DNA of 63,193 bases from Phycisphaerales bacterium (GTDB lineage: Bacteria; Planctomycetota; Phycisphaerae; Phycisphaerales; UBA1924): NCBI GenBank assembly GCA_029213305.1, contig JARGPA010000010.1, positions 56,362 through 119,554 of the forward strand, written 5' to 3'. Below are positions 52,247 to 60,886 of the stretch, in pieces; position 1 is the first letter of the stretch; every line of letters begins with the position of its first letter. A program made the translations under genes and the position numbers. The notes beneath the pieces were generated by a model. That model saw nothing but the letters and a program-made list of their open reading frames with translations, was not told the origin of the DNA and made no database searches.

Positions 52247-52252
52247 TACGAT
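52247..52252 (+). promoter_or_regulatory. Candidate -10 element (trpS)
   Basis: TACGAT, as at pabB, ends nine bases before ATG 52262. No Shine-Dalgarno sequence lies between. Confidence 0.35.
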
Positions 52253-52261
52253 CTTTGCACA

Positions 52262-53332
52262 ATGACGAGTACAAAACCCCGTATTTTGACCGGCGATACC
52301 CCTACTGGACAGCTCCATCTTGGGCACTGGGTAGGTTCGCTTGAGAATCGAGTCGCACTCCAAGATGAGTACGATTGCTTTTTCCTTATTGCAAACATGC
52401 ATGCGTTTACTACGCGCGCAGATAAACCTGATGAGATCCGTCGTTCGACGATCGACATCATTAAGGACTGGATCGCAGCGGGGATTGATCCTGAAAAATC
52501 AACTTTCGTTCTTCAAACTGAGATCCCAGGAATCGCAGAACTAACTTGGTATCTTGCGATGTTGCTCCCTTTCAATCGGGTCATGCGCAACCCAACGCTC
52601 AAGACTGAGCTTGAAACGAAGGGGTTGGGAGATAATTACAGCTTTGGATTCCCGATGTACACTGTCGGGCAATGTGCAGACATTCTGATTTTCCGTCCTG
52701 AGCTTGTTCCGGTTGGGGAAGATCAACTCGCGCATATCGAACCATGTCGAGAAGTTGCTCGTCGATTCAACCAAATATACTGTGGGGTAAATCCGCATAC
52801 CGAAGACGCGGACTATGTCAGCGAAGGCGGACTCTTTCCGATCCCTGAGGGGAAGGTCGGACGAGTTGCAAGACTCATCGGGACTGATGGCGTCAACAAG
52901 ATGTCCAAGTCACTCAACAACTCGATTTTCTTGACGGATACATTCAAGAAGATTAAGAAGAAGATGGGTGGGATGTATACCGGCCGACAGACGATGGATG
53001 AGCCTGGGGATATCAAGAATGCTCTCTTTGATTATGTTCGAGCTTTTATACAGGATGAAGATCGTGTCAAAGAACTCGAAGATGCATACTCAAAAGGAGA
53101 CAACATCGGTGACGGCCATGTCAAGGTTGAAGTTGCAGAGCATATAGACAAGTTGCTCGAACCGATGCGTGAGCGTCGATTGCCTTACGAGGGGGCAGCG
53201 GGGGATGAGAAGATCCTTGAGATCCTTCGTGAGCATACCAAACGGGCCAATAACGCGGCGGAAGAGACCCTCTATCTTGCCAAAGAAGCGATGAAGATCG
53301 ACTTCGTCAAACGAACCCTTGTGTTTGATTGA
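52262..53332 (+). CDS. trpS: Tryptophanyl-tRNA synthetase
   Basis: This 356-residue class Ic synthetase charges tRNA-Trp. The HIGH motif is in 'TPTGQLHLGHWVG' (12-24) and the KMSKS loop in 'NKMSKSLNNS' (~213). 'YPMYTVGQCADIL'-like sequence ('FGFPMYTVGQCADIL') and 'PVGEDQLAHIEPCREVARRFN' are the tryptophan and dimer regions. It is complete. The start ATG 52262 is preferred over GTG 52238. No ribosome site precedes it; TACGAT nine bases upstream suggests near-leaderless transcription. It is the first of three co-directional genes. Confidence 0.95.
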   Translation: MTSTKPRILTGDTPTGQLHLGHWVGSLENRVALQDEYDCFFLIANMHAFTTRADKPDEIRRSTIDIIKDWIAAGIDPEKSTFVLQTEIPGIAELTWYLAMLLPFNRVMRNPTLKTELETKGLGDNYSFGFPMYTVGQCADILIFRPELVPVGEDQLAHIEPCREVARRFNQIYCGVNPHTEDADYVSEGGLFPIPEGKVGRVARLIGTDGVNKMSKSLNNSIFLTDTFKKIKKKMGGMYTGRQTMDEPGDIKNALFDYVRAFIQDEDRVKELEDAYSKGDNIGDGHVKVEVAEHIDKLLEPMRERRLPYEGAAGDEKILEILREHTKRANNAAEETLYLAKEAMKIDFVKRTLVFD

Positions 53333-53335
53333 ATG

Positions 53336-53341
53336 TATAAT
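53336..53341 (+). promoter_or_regulatory. Candidate -10 element (MauE/DoxX gene)
   Basis: Consensus TATAAT ends eight bases before ATG 53350. There is no ribosome site. Confidence 0.45.
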
Positions 53342-53349
53342 TAGCGTTC

Positions 53350-54015
53350 ATGATGATTCTACTTTCAAGTCAATTTCGAGCTTCTGATCCCCCTATTGAT
53401 TCAGGGAGTGGGTTGCCTATCCCTCCAGCGGGGCACGAGGAATCTCAACGAGATAACGAATCGTTGTCAAAGGGTGTCGATTCCGCAGTGCGCGATGGCG
53501 AGCAGAAAGCTCGAGTGCCTGATTATAAACCAAGGTACTTGTTTGCTCGGATCGCCGTATTTCTGATTATGTTGTTGTGGGTTGTTGCAGGATTCTCGAA
53601 GGTTCGAGATATATCAGCGTTTGTCGACACAGTTCAACAGCACAAGGTTCTCCCTGAGAGTGCACAAGCGTTCATGTGGTGGGTGGGTCCGGCTGAACTT
53701 GTCATGGGACTCCTTCTTGTGTTTGTGATGGGGTCTGAACTTCGCAAACCGTTCGGAAAGCTAGTGTTGCTAGTTTCGATGGGATGCATTGGTGGGTTCA
53801 TGTATTACTTGTCACTCGTTGATCCTGTGGTTCTTCAGGAATCTGGATGTGGGTGCTTGAGTGATTATCGAATCGCATCTGGGATGGAGAATTCTGTTCG
53901 GTTCTTTGCGTATGGACGGAATTTGATCCTGTTGATTCTCCATGTTGTGGCGCTTCTGGGTCCAGCGATGGTCGATAGTCGTTATCGTGCTCGGATGAAG
54001 GCTGCTAATCACTGA
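53350..54015 (+). CDS. MauE/DoxX-like redox-associated membrane protein
   Basis: A 221-residue membrane protein with about 60 hydrophilic N-terminal residues and four helices (~63-83, 102-124, 133-153 and 183-205). 'LLWVVAGFSKVRDISAFVDTVQQHKVLP' and a 'GCGCLSDYR' loop before the last helix match MauE/DoxX proteins, some of which take part in disulfide or quinone redox steps. The paired Cys in 'CGC' support a redox role. The two ATGs at 53350 and 53353 have no ribosome site; TATAAT lies eight bases upstream. It is 17 bases after trpS. Confidence 0.8.
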   Translation: MMILLSSQFRASDPPIDSGSGLPIPPAGHEESQRDNESLSKGVDSAVRDGEQKARVPDYKPRYLFARIAVFLIMLLWVVAGFSKVRDISAFVDTVQQHKVLPESAQAFMWWVGPAELVMGLLLVFVMGSELRKPFGKLVLLVSMGCIGGFMYYLSLVDPVVLQESGCGCLSDYRIASGMENSVRFFAYGRNLILLILHVVALLGPAMVDSRYRARMKAANH

Positions 54016-54024
54016 TTCGGGTGA

Positions 54025-54030
54025 TACGCT
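54025..54030 (+). promoter_or_regulatory. Candidate extended -10 element (class IV aminotransferase)
   Basis: TACGCT, preceded by TGA (TGn extension, 54022-54024), ends six bases before ATG 54037. No Shine-Dalgarno sequence is seen. Confidence 0.4.
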
Positions 54031-54036
54031 CTTTGT

Positions 54037-54993
54037 ATGAGCGAAGAACCGACAGCACAATCAACTGACACCCAATCCAACGATGAAACTGCATCCGTCT
54101 TTCTTGACGGCGAGTTTATGAATCGAGAGGATGCTCGTGTTTCTGCATTTGACGCAGCATTTCAACACGGAGTTGGGTTATTCGAAACCTTGAGCGCTAC
54201 TTCAACCCCGGATGGGATTGTTGTGCATGATCTTGATGCGCATTTGGATCGACTCCAAGCGTCGGCTTCCAAGCTTGGGTTGTCTGATGAGATTAAGACA
54301 GGGCCCTTGGGTGAAGCGATCACTGAAACAGTGCGAAGAGCTCGGTACAAGAATACTCGCGTTCGTTTGACACTTACTGGAGGTGATCTGAACCTGCTTC
54401 AAACACACGGGCGATCGAATCATCGGCCGACCGTGTTGATCGCGGCGCAGCCTGCAACTGATTACCCTGATGAGATGTTCGAGAAAGGTGTGATGGTCAC
54501 ACTCGGACAAGCGCGAGCAAACCCACTTGATCCAACAGCAGGACACAAAACGCTGAACTATTGGTGGCGATTGAGAGAGTTGCAAGACGCCGCGACAAAG
54601 GGAGCGGGGGAGTCGATCATCTTCCAAGTGAGTAATCATCTTGCAGGAGGATGCGTATCAAACTTGTTCGTTGTTGATGGAGGAAACTTAATCACTCCAA
54701 TCGCACAGGGTGAAGAGGAAGAACTCGGAGGTGCTCAAACGCGCGAAGGGACATTGCCTTCTCCTGTTCTTCCAGGGGTTACTCGGATGAGAGTGATCGA
54801 GCATGCGAAAGAGATGGGAATCAAGACAACAAAGCGAATGATGACAATTGATGATCTACTTGATGCGGACGAAGTGTTCCTTACGAACTCAAGCTGGGGT
54901 GTGCTACCAGTTGTGAAAGTTGAAGCTGAGACGATCGGAAGCGGTGCGCCTGGGGATGTGACGAAGAAGTTAAGAGCAGATATTCTTTGTTGA
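54037..54993 (+). CDS. Class IV PLP aminotransferase / aminodeoxychorismate lyase-like
   Basis: A 318-residue fold-type IV PLP enzyme, the family of branched-chain aminotransferase, D-amino-acid transaminase and PabC. It opens after a polar ~20-residue leader with 'VFLDGEFMNREDARVSAFDAAFQHGVGLFET', the PLP lysine is probably in 'AGHKTLNYWWRLRELQDA', and 'GGCVSNLFVV' and 'TNSSWGVLPVV' frame the cofactor. A 20-residue acidic insert ('EEEELGGAQ') is unusual. With pabB in the window, a PabC role in 4-aminobenzoate synthesis is possible, but a branched-chain or D-amino-acid aminotransferase cannot be excluded. No ribosome site; the -10 lies six bases upstream. Confidence 0.82.
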   Translation: MSEEPTAQSTDTQSNDETASVFLDGEFMNREDARVSAFDAAFQHGVGLFETLSATSTPDGIVVHDLDAHLDRLQASASKLGLSDEIKTGPLGEAITETVRRARYKNTRVRLTLTGGDLNLLQTHGRSNHRPTVLIAAQPATDYPDEMFEKGVMVTLGQARANPLDPTAGHKTLNYWWRLRELQDAATKGAGESIIFQVSNHLAGGCVSNLFVVDGGNLITPIAQGEEEELGGAQTREGTLPSPVLPGVTRMRVIEHAKEMGIKTTKRMMTIDDLLDADEVFLTNSSWGVLPVVKVEAETIGSGAPGDVTKKLRADILC

Positions 54994-55005
54994 GTTACAA
55001 CAAAG
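54985..55005. terminator. Inverted repeat over both stop codons of convergent genes
   Basis: CTTTGTTG (54985-54992) and CAACAAAG (54998-55005) are perfect 8-base arms around AGTTA. The stop codon of the plus gene (54991-54993) and the stop of the minus gene (54995-54997) both lie inside. There is no T-run beyond the arm on either strand. Confidence 0.55.
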
Positions 55006-55240
55006 CACCGATCACAACAAATGTAATCCAGATGAGTACGGGTGTGATGAAAATGCACATGCCCAGAAGCATCTTTTGATCAACATCCCGTCGTCTGTTT
55101 CGTTCTGCAGCAATGTTAGGGCGATAGGGCGGTAGTATGTTTTGGCCGCATTCAGGGCATCGCGAGTTGTCATCTGGCTCATTGATCCCGGTTAAATCAT
55201 AACCACATGAGAAGCAAGTTGATTTGAATGTGGAAGACAT
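54995..55240 (-). CDS. Small zinc-ribbon membrane protein
   Basis: This 81-residue protein has an N-terminal zinc ribbon, Cys9-x2-Cys12 ('CFSCGYDLTG') and Cys28-x2-Cys31 ('CPECGQN'), then a basic stretch ('AERNRRRDVDQK') and one C-terminal membrane helix (~60-80). The ribbon is the same type as in the proteins at 21034 and 55314. I start at ATG 55240, which places the ribbon at the N-terminus as in the others; a longer frame to 55363 is unlikely. TATAAA ends seven bases upstream. The function is unknown. Confidence 0.7.
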   Translation of the reverse strand: MSSTFKSTCFSCGYDLTGINEPDDNSRCPECGQNILPPYRPNIAAERNRRRDVDQKMLLGMCIFITPVLIWITFVVIGALL

Positions 55241-55313
55241 AATTGACTTTATAATAAGAGGATCGATCAGAAGTTGAAAGCTTCGACAATCAGCGTAAGA
55301 ATGAGAACGGTGA

Positions 55314-55793
55314 TTAGGCAATTGATCCCAAAACTGACATCCCAAGTAGTATCCAGCTTGCAAGTACTACGAGTATGATGATGATTGCTGAGTAGATAAA
55401 GGTATCGAAAAATACAGTAGTCGCGTCTCGTGTGTAGCCGCCATGGGTCCAGTTGGATTCGAGCTTTGAGAATTGCTTTGGTACGATTAGAAGCCATGCG
55501 ATAGTGGATATTGTGAGCGCCGATTCCCATTTAAACAGCGTGTTCGTATCACTCTCAAATATAAAGAATCCCGAGATGAACAAACACGTGGGGATCATTG
55601 TTGTAAAGAGGACATGGTTGCGTCTTGATCCGATATACCAAGGTAGTTTTATACTATCAATTTCCGGTACGAACTCGTTGCATTCAGGACACTGATAGCA
55701 ATTGGTTTGGCTTGTTGGAATTCCGGTGAGGTTGTAGTCGCAGTTGGGGCACACTGGATATCGCAGTCGATGCTTTTTCATACAGTTAGTCAT
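55314..55793 (-). CDS. Zinc-ribbon membrane protein
   Basis: This 159-residue protein has a zinc ribbon at the N-terminus, Cys15-x2-Cys18 ('CPNCDYNLTG') and Cys35-x2-Cys38 ('CPECNEF'), then about four membrane helices (~54-74, 80-100 and two near the end). It belongs with the ribbon proteins at 54995 and 21034. The start is ATG 55793, or ATG 55781 four codons on; both overlap or touch the stop of the upstream membrane protein gene (55786-55788), so the two are coupled. The longer frame to 55907 only mirrors that gene. Confidence 0.7.
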   Translation of the reverse strand: MTNCMKKHRLRYPVCPNCDYNLTGIPTSQTNCYQCPECNEFVPEIDSIKLPWYIGSRRNHVLFTTMIPTCLFISGFFIFESDTNTLFKWESALTISTIAWLLIVPKQFSKLESNWTHGGYTRDATTVFFDTFIYSAIIIILVVLASWILLGMSVLGSIA

Positions 55794-56061
55794 CTCGTTC
55801 AACGACTCTGACATTTCGTCGGCCGTCGAGAGGACCGTTGGGTGCGCGAGTGTTTGCAAAGGCTCGTTTGATTTTGAAGTAGACGAATAGAACGAGCGTG
55901 AGCACAATTACAATGATCGCAAGTGGGATGAAGATGATGAATCCGATGACGATGATCGTCAGAAGAATCAAAAGCGACAGGATCTGAGCGATCGGGTTTG
56001 ATGCTTTTATTCGGACAGTTCGTCCGTTTGCGAATGCGTTTTGTGGATTGGTTGTGTTCAT
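55786..56061 (-). CDS. Small two-helix membrane protein
   Basis: I do not recognise this 91-residue protein. Two adjacent hydrophobic helices (~24-62, 'IAQILSLLILLTIIVIGFI' and 'IPLAIIVIVLTLVLFVYF') are flanked by a polar N-terminus and a basic C-terminal tail ('GRRNVRVVERDD'). It is divergent from dnaE and overlaps the start of the zinc-ribbon gene, so the two membrane proteins are probably made together. TATCAT (complement of 56086-56091) may be the promoter. Confidence 0.65.
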   Translation of the reverse strand: MNTTNPQNAFANGRTVRIKASNPIAQILSLLILLTIIVIGFIIFIPLAIIVIVLTLVLFVYFKIKRAFANTRAPNGPLDGRRNVRVVERDD

Positions 56062-56204
56062 AACAGTTCTCTATCTACTTACAGATATGATAGGGATTTG
56101 GTTCGTCGGATTTCGTGGTTCTTCGCTTCACAGCGTGTCGGCGATTGTGTAGGATGGTTGTCGAGTTGGAGAATTCGGTTGTTTTAAGGGAATGAGGAAG
56201 ATCA

Positions 56205-59200
56205 TTGACTGAGGAAAAGCAGCGCAAATCATTTGTTCATTTGCATTTACATTCTGAATATTCCTTGCTCGACGGCGGGAACAAGGTCTCAAAGCTCGTT
56301 GATCGAGTCAAAGAGCTCGGGATGGATTCTGTTGCAATAACAGATCACGGCAACATGCACGCTGCGGTTCAGTTCTACAACTACGCTCGCAAGAAAGGGA
56401 TCAAACCCATTCTTGGAGTGGAAGCATATATCGCGCCAAGAGATCGTCACGATCGGACATATACCGGCGTGAAGGATGGCGGATTCCATTTGGTGATGCT
56501 CGCAGAGAATCTCGCGGGTTGGAACAACTTGTTGTATCTGTGCTCTGAGGCGTACCTGACGGGGTTTTATTACAAGCCTCGGATGGATCGTGAACTGCTC
56601 GAAAAGCATAACGAGGGGATCATCACGATTAATGGGCATCTTGGTTCAGAGATCGCACATCATCTCGTGAAGTATGAGCAGACTCGAGATCAAACGCATT
56701 GGGACAACGCGGCGGATGTCGCAAAGTGGTACGCGGATGTGTTCAAGGGAACTGAGAAAGGTCCTGGGTTTTATCTTGAGTTGCAGCACCACATTGGTTT
56801 GCAGAACTCGATCAATCCTCATGTGATCAAGCTTGCACGCGAGCTTGATCTTCCATTGGTGTGTGATAACGACTCTCACTTCTTGCTTGAAGATGATTAC
56901 GACGCACATGACACGCTGATTTGTATTTCAACAGGGAAAGTGAAGAACGATCCTGATCGGATGCATTATCCGACGGAACTGTATGTAAAATCAGCGGAAG
57001 AAATGGAAGAGGTGTTCTTTACTGAAGAATACAACAACAATGAGATGGGTGATGCTGGCCGAGAAGCGATGGCGAACACCGTTGCGATTGCGGATCGATG
57101 TGATGTTGAAGTACCTATTGGCGCGAACCATGCACCAGTTGTGATTGTGAAAGCGCCTACGAAGAGCAAGCTTCCAAAGCACAGCGCTAAAAAATATGAC
57201 GGCGATCTCACAGCATGGTTCAAGGATTACTGTACCAACTTTGAACTTGATCCTGCAAATGATCCGGATTTGGATCAGTCATCACTGAAAGAAGAGTGTG
57301 ATCAGACGCTGCGTTTGTTGTGTGAAGCAGGGATGGTCTGGAGATATGGTCCAGACATTATGGAGCATCGCCACGAGTACATTGAAGGAGCTGACAAAAC
57401 TCCTGAAATGCGAGAGAAGGCGGAAAACAAAGACTCGTTTGATAAATGGGCAAGGTTAAATCGCGAACTTAAAATCCTCGCAGACAAGCTAATTTCAGCA
57501 TACTTCCTCATTGTGTGGGACTTTGTAAACTGGGGGCGCCAACGAGGGATTCCATCAAACGCGCGTGGTTCGGGTGTGGGAACGATGGCCGGGTATGTGC
57601 TTGGTTTATCGAACGCGTGTCCGGTTCATTACAGTTTGCTCTTCGAACGATTTACGGATCCGGATCGAACAGAGTATCCCGATATTGATATCGACTTGTG
57701 CCAGAACGGGCGAGGCGAAGTGATCCAGTATGTCCGTGAGAAATACGGACATGTTGCACAGATCATCACATTTGGAACACTCAAGGCGCGTGCAGGTATT
57801 CGTGATGTTGCCAGAGTGCTTGAGATGCCACTTGGAGATGCGGACAAGCTCGCGAAGTTGATTCCTGAAGAGTTGGGTATCACTTTAAACAAAGCGCTTG
57901 ATCAAGAGCCTGATCTTCAAGATTGGTATGACAAAGACCCTGTTGTAAAACGGGTGATTGATACTGCTAGAACATTTGAGGGACAAGCAAGGCATTCGTC
58001 AGTTCACGCGGCGGGAGTCATCGTTGCGACTCGTCCTCTTCACGAAGTTGTCCCTCTCTACAAACCTTCAGGCGGTGGAGACAGCGACATCATCACACAG
58101 TGGGATGGTCCTACATGTGAGATGATGGGTCTGTTGAAGATGGACTTCCTTGGTTTGAGAACATTGAGTGTGATTGAGCGCGCGAAGGATCTTGTGCGTG
58201 AATCATTTAATGAAGAGCAGATTTGGGCGGCTGCGGGAAAAAAGAAGAAGAAGGGTGTTGATCATCCGCTTGATCTTGATCGTTTGCAGTTCACGGATCA
58301 AAATGTGTTCGCGATGTTCCAAAGAGGTGACACAACTGGTGTGTTCCAGTTTGAATCCGGTGGAATGCGCAAGTTGCTCAATGCGATGAAACCTGACCGT
58401 CTTGAGGATTTGATCGCGGCGAATGCGTTGTTCCGGCCTGGGCCGATGGACCTAATTCCGGATTACAACCGTCGTAAGCACGGCACTGAAGAAGTTCCAA
58501 AAGTGCATGAAATTGTCGACGGGTTTACTGCAGAGACTTACGGGGTCATGATCTATCAGGAACAGGTCATGCAGATTGTTCATGAGCTCGGAGGGATTCC
58601 ACTTCGATCAGCATACTCATTGATTAAAGCAATCAGTAAAAAGAAAGAGAGCGTCATCAACGCAGAGCGTCCAAAGTTCGTTGAAGGTGCGGTGGAAAAA
58701 GGACTTGAGAAGAAGAAAGCGGAAGAACTTTTCGAGTTGATTCTCAAGTTTGCGGGATACGGTTTTAATAAATCTCACTCGACGGGGTATGCGATTGTTG
58801 CGTATCAAACCGCTTATTTGAAAACATACTTCCCGAGTCAGTACATGGCGGCATTCTTGAGCTATGAATCTCAAGCTCAGAAAGTCAGTGATTGGATTCC
58901 GTATCTCGAAGATTGCAAACGTTTAAAGTTTATTGAACCAAAGAGTGGCGATGAATTGCGATCTGGAGTCGAGGTTCTTGCCCCGGATGTGAATCATTCG
59001 AGACCTGACTTCGGTGTTGTCTTTGGAGATGATGAAGAGCACACACCCAGCAGCGGGCAGATAATGTTCGGGCTCAAAGCAATCAAGGGCGCTGGCGCCA
59101 AAGCGATCAACGCAATTGTAGAAGAACGGGATCGAGGTCTTGGGGTTCCTGCAGATGAGAAAGGGGAACGAAAGACTTTTTCCAGTATCTTCGAGTTTTG

Positions 59201-60191
59201 CGAACGAGTTCCAAGTTCAAGTGTGAACAAGTCAACGATCGAGGCACTCGTTAAAGCAGGCGCGTTTGATAATATGTATTCGAGAGATGATCGAGCATCG
59301 CTTGTTTCTTCAATCGAGCAAGCAGTGAGCGCAGGACAGACGGTTGCGGCGGATCGTGCAGCGGGGCAAGGTGCGTTGTTCGGATTCGGCGGCGAAGACT
59401 CTGCATCAACCCCTCAACCCGAAGCATCACTCGCGAAGGTTGAGCCTTGGAGTGAAGCAGAGATACTCAGGCAGGAAAAAGATACACTCGGTTTTTATGT
59501 GTCGAGTCATCCAATGGAAGAGTGGAATCATTGGGTTCGTGCATTTACTCACACTCGGGTTGGGGATCTCAAAAAACTGAGTCAAGATAAGCGTGTCATC
59601 GTTGCGTCGATGGTTCAGAGCACACGGATCATTGTCATGCGAAACGGTCGAAACGCTGGGCAGAAGATGGCGATTTTGACTATTGAGGACGCGACTGGAA
59701 CTGCAGACGCAGTCATGTTCTCTAATGTCTACAAACAGTTTGGACATTTGCTCGAAGATGATCAACCCAAGTTTTTTATGGGTAGACTCGATCATTCGAG
59801 AGGTGATGCACAGATTATTGTTGATCGGCTTGTTCCAATTGACGGTCATCCACTTGAGCAGGGAACAGTTCAAGTGATGATTCGACAAGATCAACTCAAT
59901 GGAACTGCGAACGAGCGACTCGAAGCTGCGAAGTTGATGTTGCAAGAGCCGCCGGACCCGAGTGATTTGTCATTGGGTAAATCTCCTCGGCCTGTTGAAG
60001 TTATTGTTGAAACTAAAGACGCGTGGGTGCTTATTGAAGCAACAAATGGTGTTGGAAAGGTAACCCTTCGACCTGAGCTTGTGAAGCAGATCGCGGGGGA
60101 ACTGGGTGTTGATTCGGTTCGATTAGCTGGTGGCGTAAGTGTTGAGATTAACAAAGAAGATGACCGTCGTAAAAAATACGCAAAATCATAA
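56205..60191 (+). CDS. dnaE: DNA polymerase III alpha subunit
   Basis: The 1,328-residue replicative polymerase has the N-terminal PHP domain ('HLHLHSEYSLLDG', 'AITDHGNM', 'CDNDSHFL'), the C-family polymerase core with catalytic aspartates in 'PDIDIDLC' (~491-498), 'ARGSGVGTMAGYVLGLS', 'QARHSSVHAAGVIV', 'ALFRPGPMDLIP' and 'FAGYGFNKSHSTGYAIVAYQTAYLK', then HhH and OB-fold (~1,040-1,150) parts. It is longer than the ~1,160-residue E. coli enzyme because of inserts around 310-370 and at the C-terminus. The start is TTG 56205, six bases after GAGGA (56194-56198). It stands alone and converges on ubiX. Confidence 0.96.
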   Translation: MTEEKQRKSFVHLHLHSEYSLLDGGNKVSKLVDRVKELGMDSVAITDHGNMHAAVQFYNYARKKGIKPILGVEAYIAPRDRHDRTYTGVKDGGFHLVMLAENLAGWNNLLYLCSEAYLTGFYYKPRMDRELLEKHNEGIITINGHLGSEIAHHLVKYEQTRDQTHWDNAADVAKWYADVFKGTEKGPGFYLELQHHIGLQNSINPHVIKLARELDLPLVCDNDSHFLLEDDYDAHDTLICISTGKVKNDPDRMHYPTELYVKSAEEMEEVFFTEEYNNNEMGDAGREAMANTVAIADRCDVEVPIGANHAPVVIVKAPTKSKLPKHSAKKYDGDLTAWFKDYCTNFELDPANDPDLDQSSLKEECDQTLRLLCEAGMVWRYGPDIMEHRHEYIEGADKTPEMREKAENKDSFDKWARLNRELKILADKLISAYFLIVWDFVNWGRQRGIPSNARGSGVGTMAGYVLGLSNACPVHYSLLFERFTDPDRTEYPDIDIDLCQNGRGEVIQYVREKYGHVAQIITFGTLKARAGIRDVARVLEMPLGDADKLAKLIPEELGITLNKALDQEPDLQDWYDKDPVVKRVIDTARTFEGQARHSSVHAAGVIVATRPLHEVVPLYKPSGGGDSDIITQWDGPTCEMMGLLKMDFLGLRTLSVIERAKDLVRESFNEEQIWAAAGKKKKKGVDHPLDLDRLQFTDQNVFAMFQRGDTTGVFQFESGGMRKLLNAMKPDRLEDLIAANALFRPGPMDLIPDYNRRKHGTEEVPKVHEIVDGFTAETYGVMIYQEQVMQIVHELGGIPLRSAYSLIKAISKKKESVINAERPKFVEGAVEKGLEKKKAEELFELILKFAGYGFNKSHSTGYAIVAYQTAYLKTYFPSQYMAAFLSYESQAQKVSDWIPYLEDCKRLKFIEPKSGDELRSGVEVLAPDVNHSRPDFGVVFGDDEEHTPSSGQIMFGLKAIKGAGAKAINAIVEERDRGLGVPADEKGERKTFSSIFEFCERVPSSSVNKSTIEALVKAGAFDNMYSRDDRASLVSSIEQAVSAGQTVAADRAAGQGALFGFGGEDSASTPQPEASLAKVEPWSEAEILRQEKDTLGFYVSSHPMEEWNHWVRAFTHTRVGDLKKLSQDKRVIVASMVQSTRIIVMRNGRNAGQKMAILTIEDATGTADAVMFSNVYKQFGHLLEDDQPKFFMGRLDHSRGDAQIIVDRLVPIDGHPLEQGTVQVMIRQDQLNGTANERLEAAKLMLQEPPDPSDLSLGKSPRPVEVIVETKDAWVLIEATNGVGKVTLRPELVKQIAGELGVDSVRLAGGVSVEINKEDDRRKKYAKS

Positions 60192-60217
60192 ATCTCAAGA
60201 TCATCAGCACTAGAAAT

Positions 60218-60874
60218 TTATCCTGTCCATCGAGTGTCGAGCTCGTGATCTACCTTAACGAGATCAAGAGCTTTGCCTACAACGAAATCAACAAGGTCAT
60301 CGACACTTTGAGGTTGGAGATATAGCCCAGGGTTTGCAGGAGCAATGATTCCGCCTGCGAGGGTGATGGTTCTCATGTTCTCAATATCGATGAGACTCAA
60401 TGGTGATTCTCTATGTACAAGAATCAGAGGACGGCGCTCTTTGAGTGTAACTGCAGCCGCGCGAGTAAGTAGATTTGAACCAGCGCCAGTTGCAATCGCG
60501 CCGAGCGATGTAGATGAGCATGGGATGATGATCATGCCGTCACATAAGAAACTACCCGAGGCGATTACTGCGCCGACATCTTTGTTTGGATGAATGATGA
60601 GTCGATTTTGGTATATCTCAGCATCTGAACTCTGCGCGAGTTGAGGTGCGAGTGATTCCAGATTGAGCTTTGATATTCCCATTTCATCGAGAAGTAGGCG
60701 TTTTCCATATTCGGATACAACAAGATGGACTTCATGTCCATGACTGAGGAGTTGATCAAGGAGCCGAGTCGCATATGGAGCGCCGGAAGCGCCCGAAATC
60801 CCGACGACAAATCGACGATTAGAGAAAGGAGTTGCTGGATTAGGAGGAGCGGTTTGTCGGGTATTCATCGGCAT
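60218..60874 (-). CDS. ubiX: UbiX-family flavin prenyltransferase
   Basis: UbiX makes prenylated FMN, the cofactor of UbiD decarboxylases, for ubiquinone or menaquinone (futalosine pathway) synthesis. The 218-residue protein has 'VVGISGASGAPYATRLLDQL' (23-42), 'VVSEYGKRLL', 'IIPCSSTSLGAIATGAGSNLLTRAAAVTLKERRPLILVHRESPLS' (read in parts) and 'PANPGLYLQPQSVDDLVDFVVGKALD', all diagnostic. No ubiD is in the window. No ribosome site precedes the ATG at 60874; TACCAT ends six bases upstream, so a leaderless mRNA is likely. It converges on dnaE. Confidence 0.93.
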   Translation of the reverse strand: MPMNTRQTAPPNPATPFSNRRFVVGISGASGAPYATRLLDQLLSHGHEVHLVVSEYGKRLLLDEMGISKLNLESLAPQLAQSSDAEIYQNRLIIHPNKDVGAVIASGSFLCDGMIIIPCSSTSLGAIATGAGSNLLTRAAAVTLKERRPLILVHRESPLSLIDIENMRTITLAGGIIAPANPGLYLQPQSVDDLVDFVVGKALDLVKVDHELDTRWTG

Positions 60875-60880
60875 AGCTCA

Positions 60881-60886
60881 ATGGTA
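60881..60886 (-). promoter_or_regulatory. Candidate -10 element of a leaderless promoter (ubiX)
   Basis: TACCAT on the minus strand ends six bases before the ubiX ATG. The same hexamer precedes the GmhB-like gene. Confidence 0.45.
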
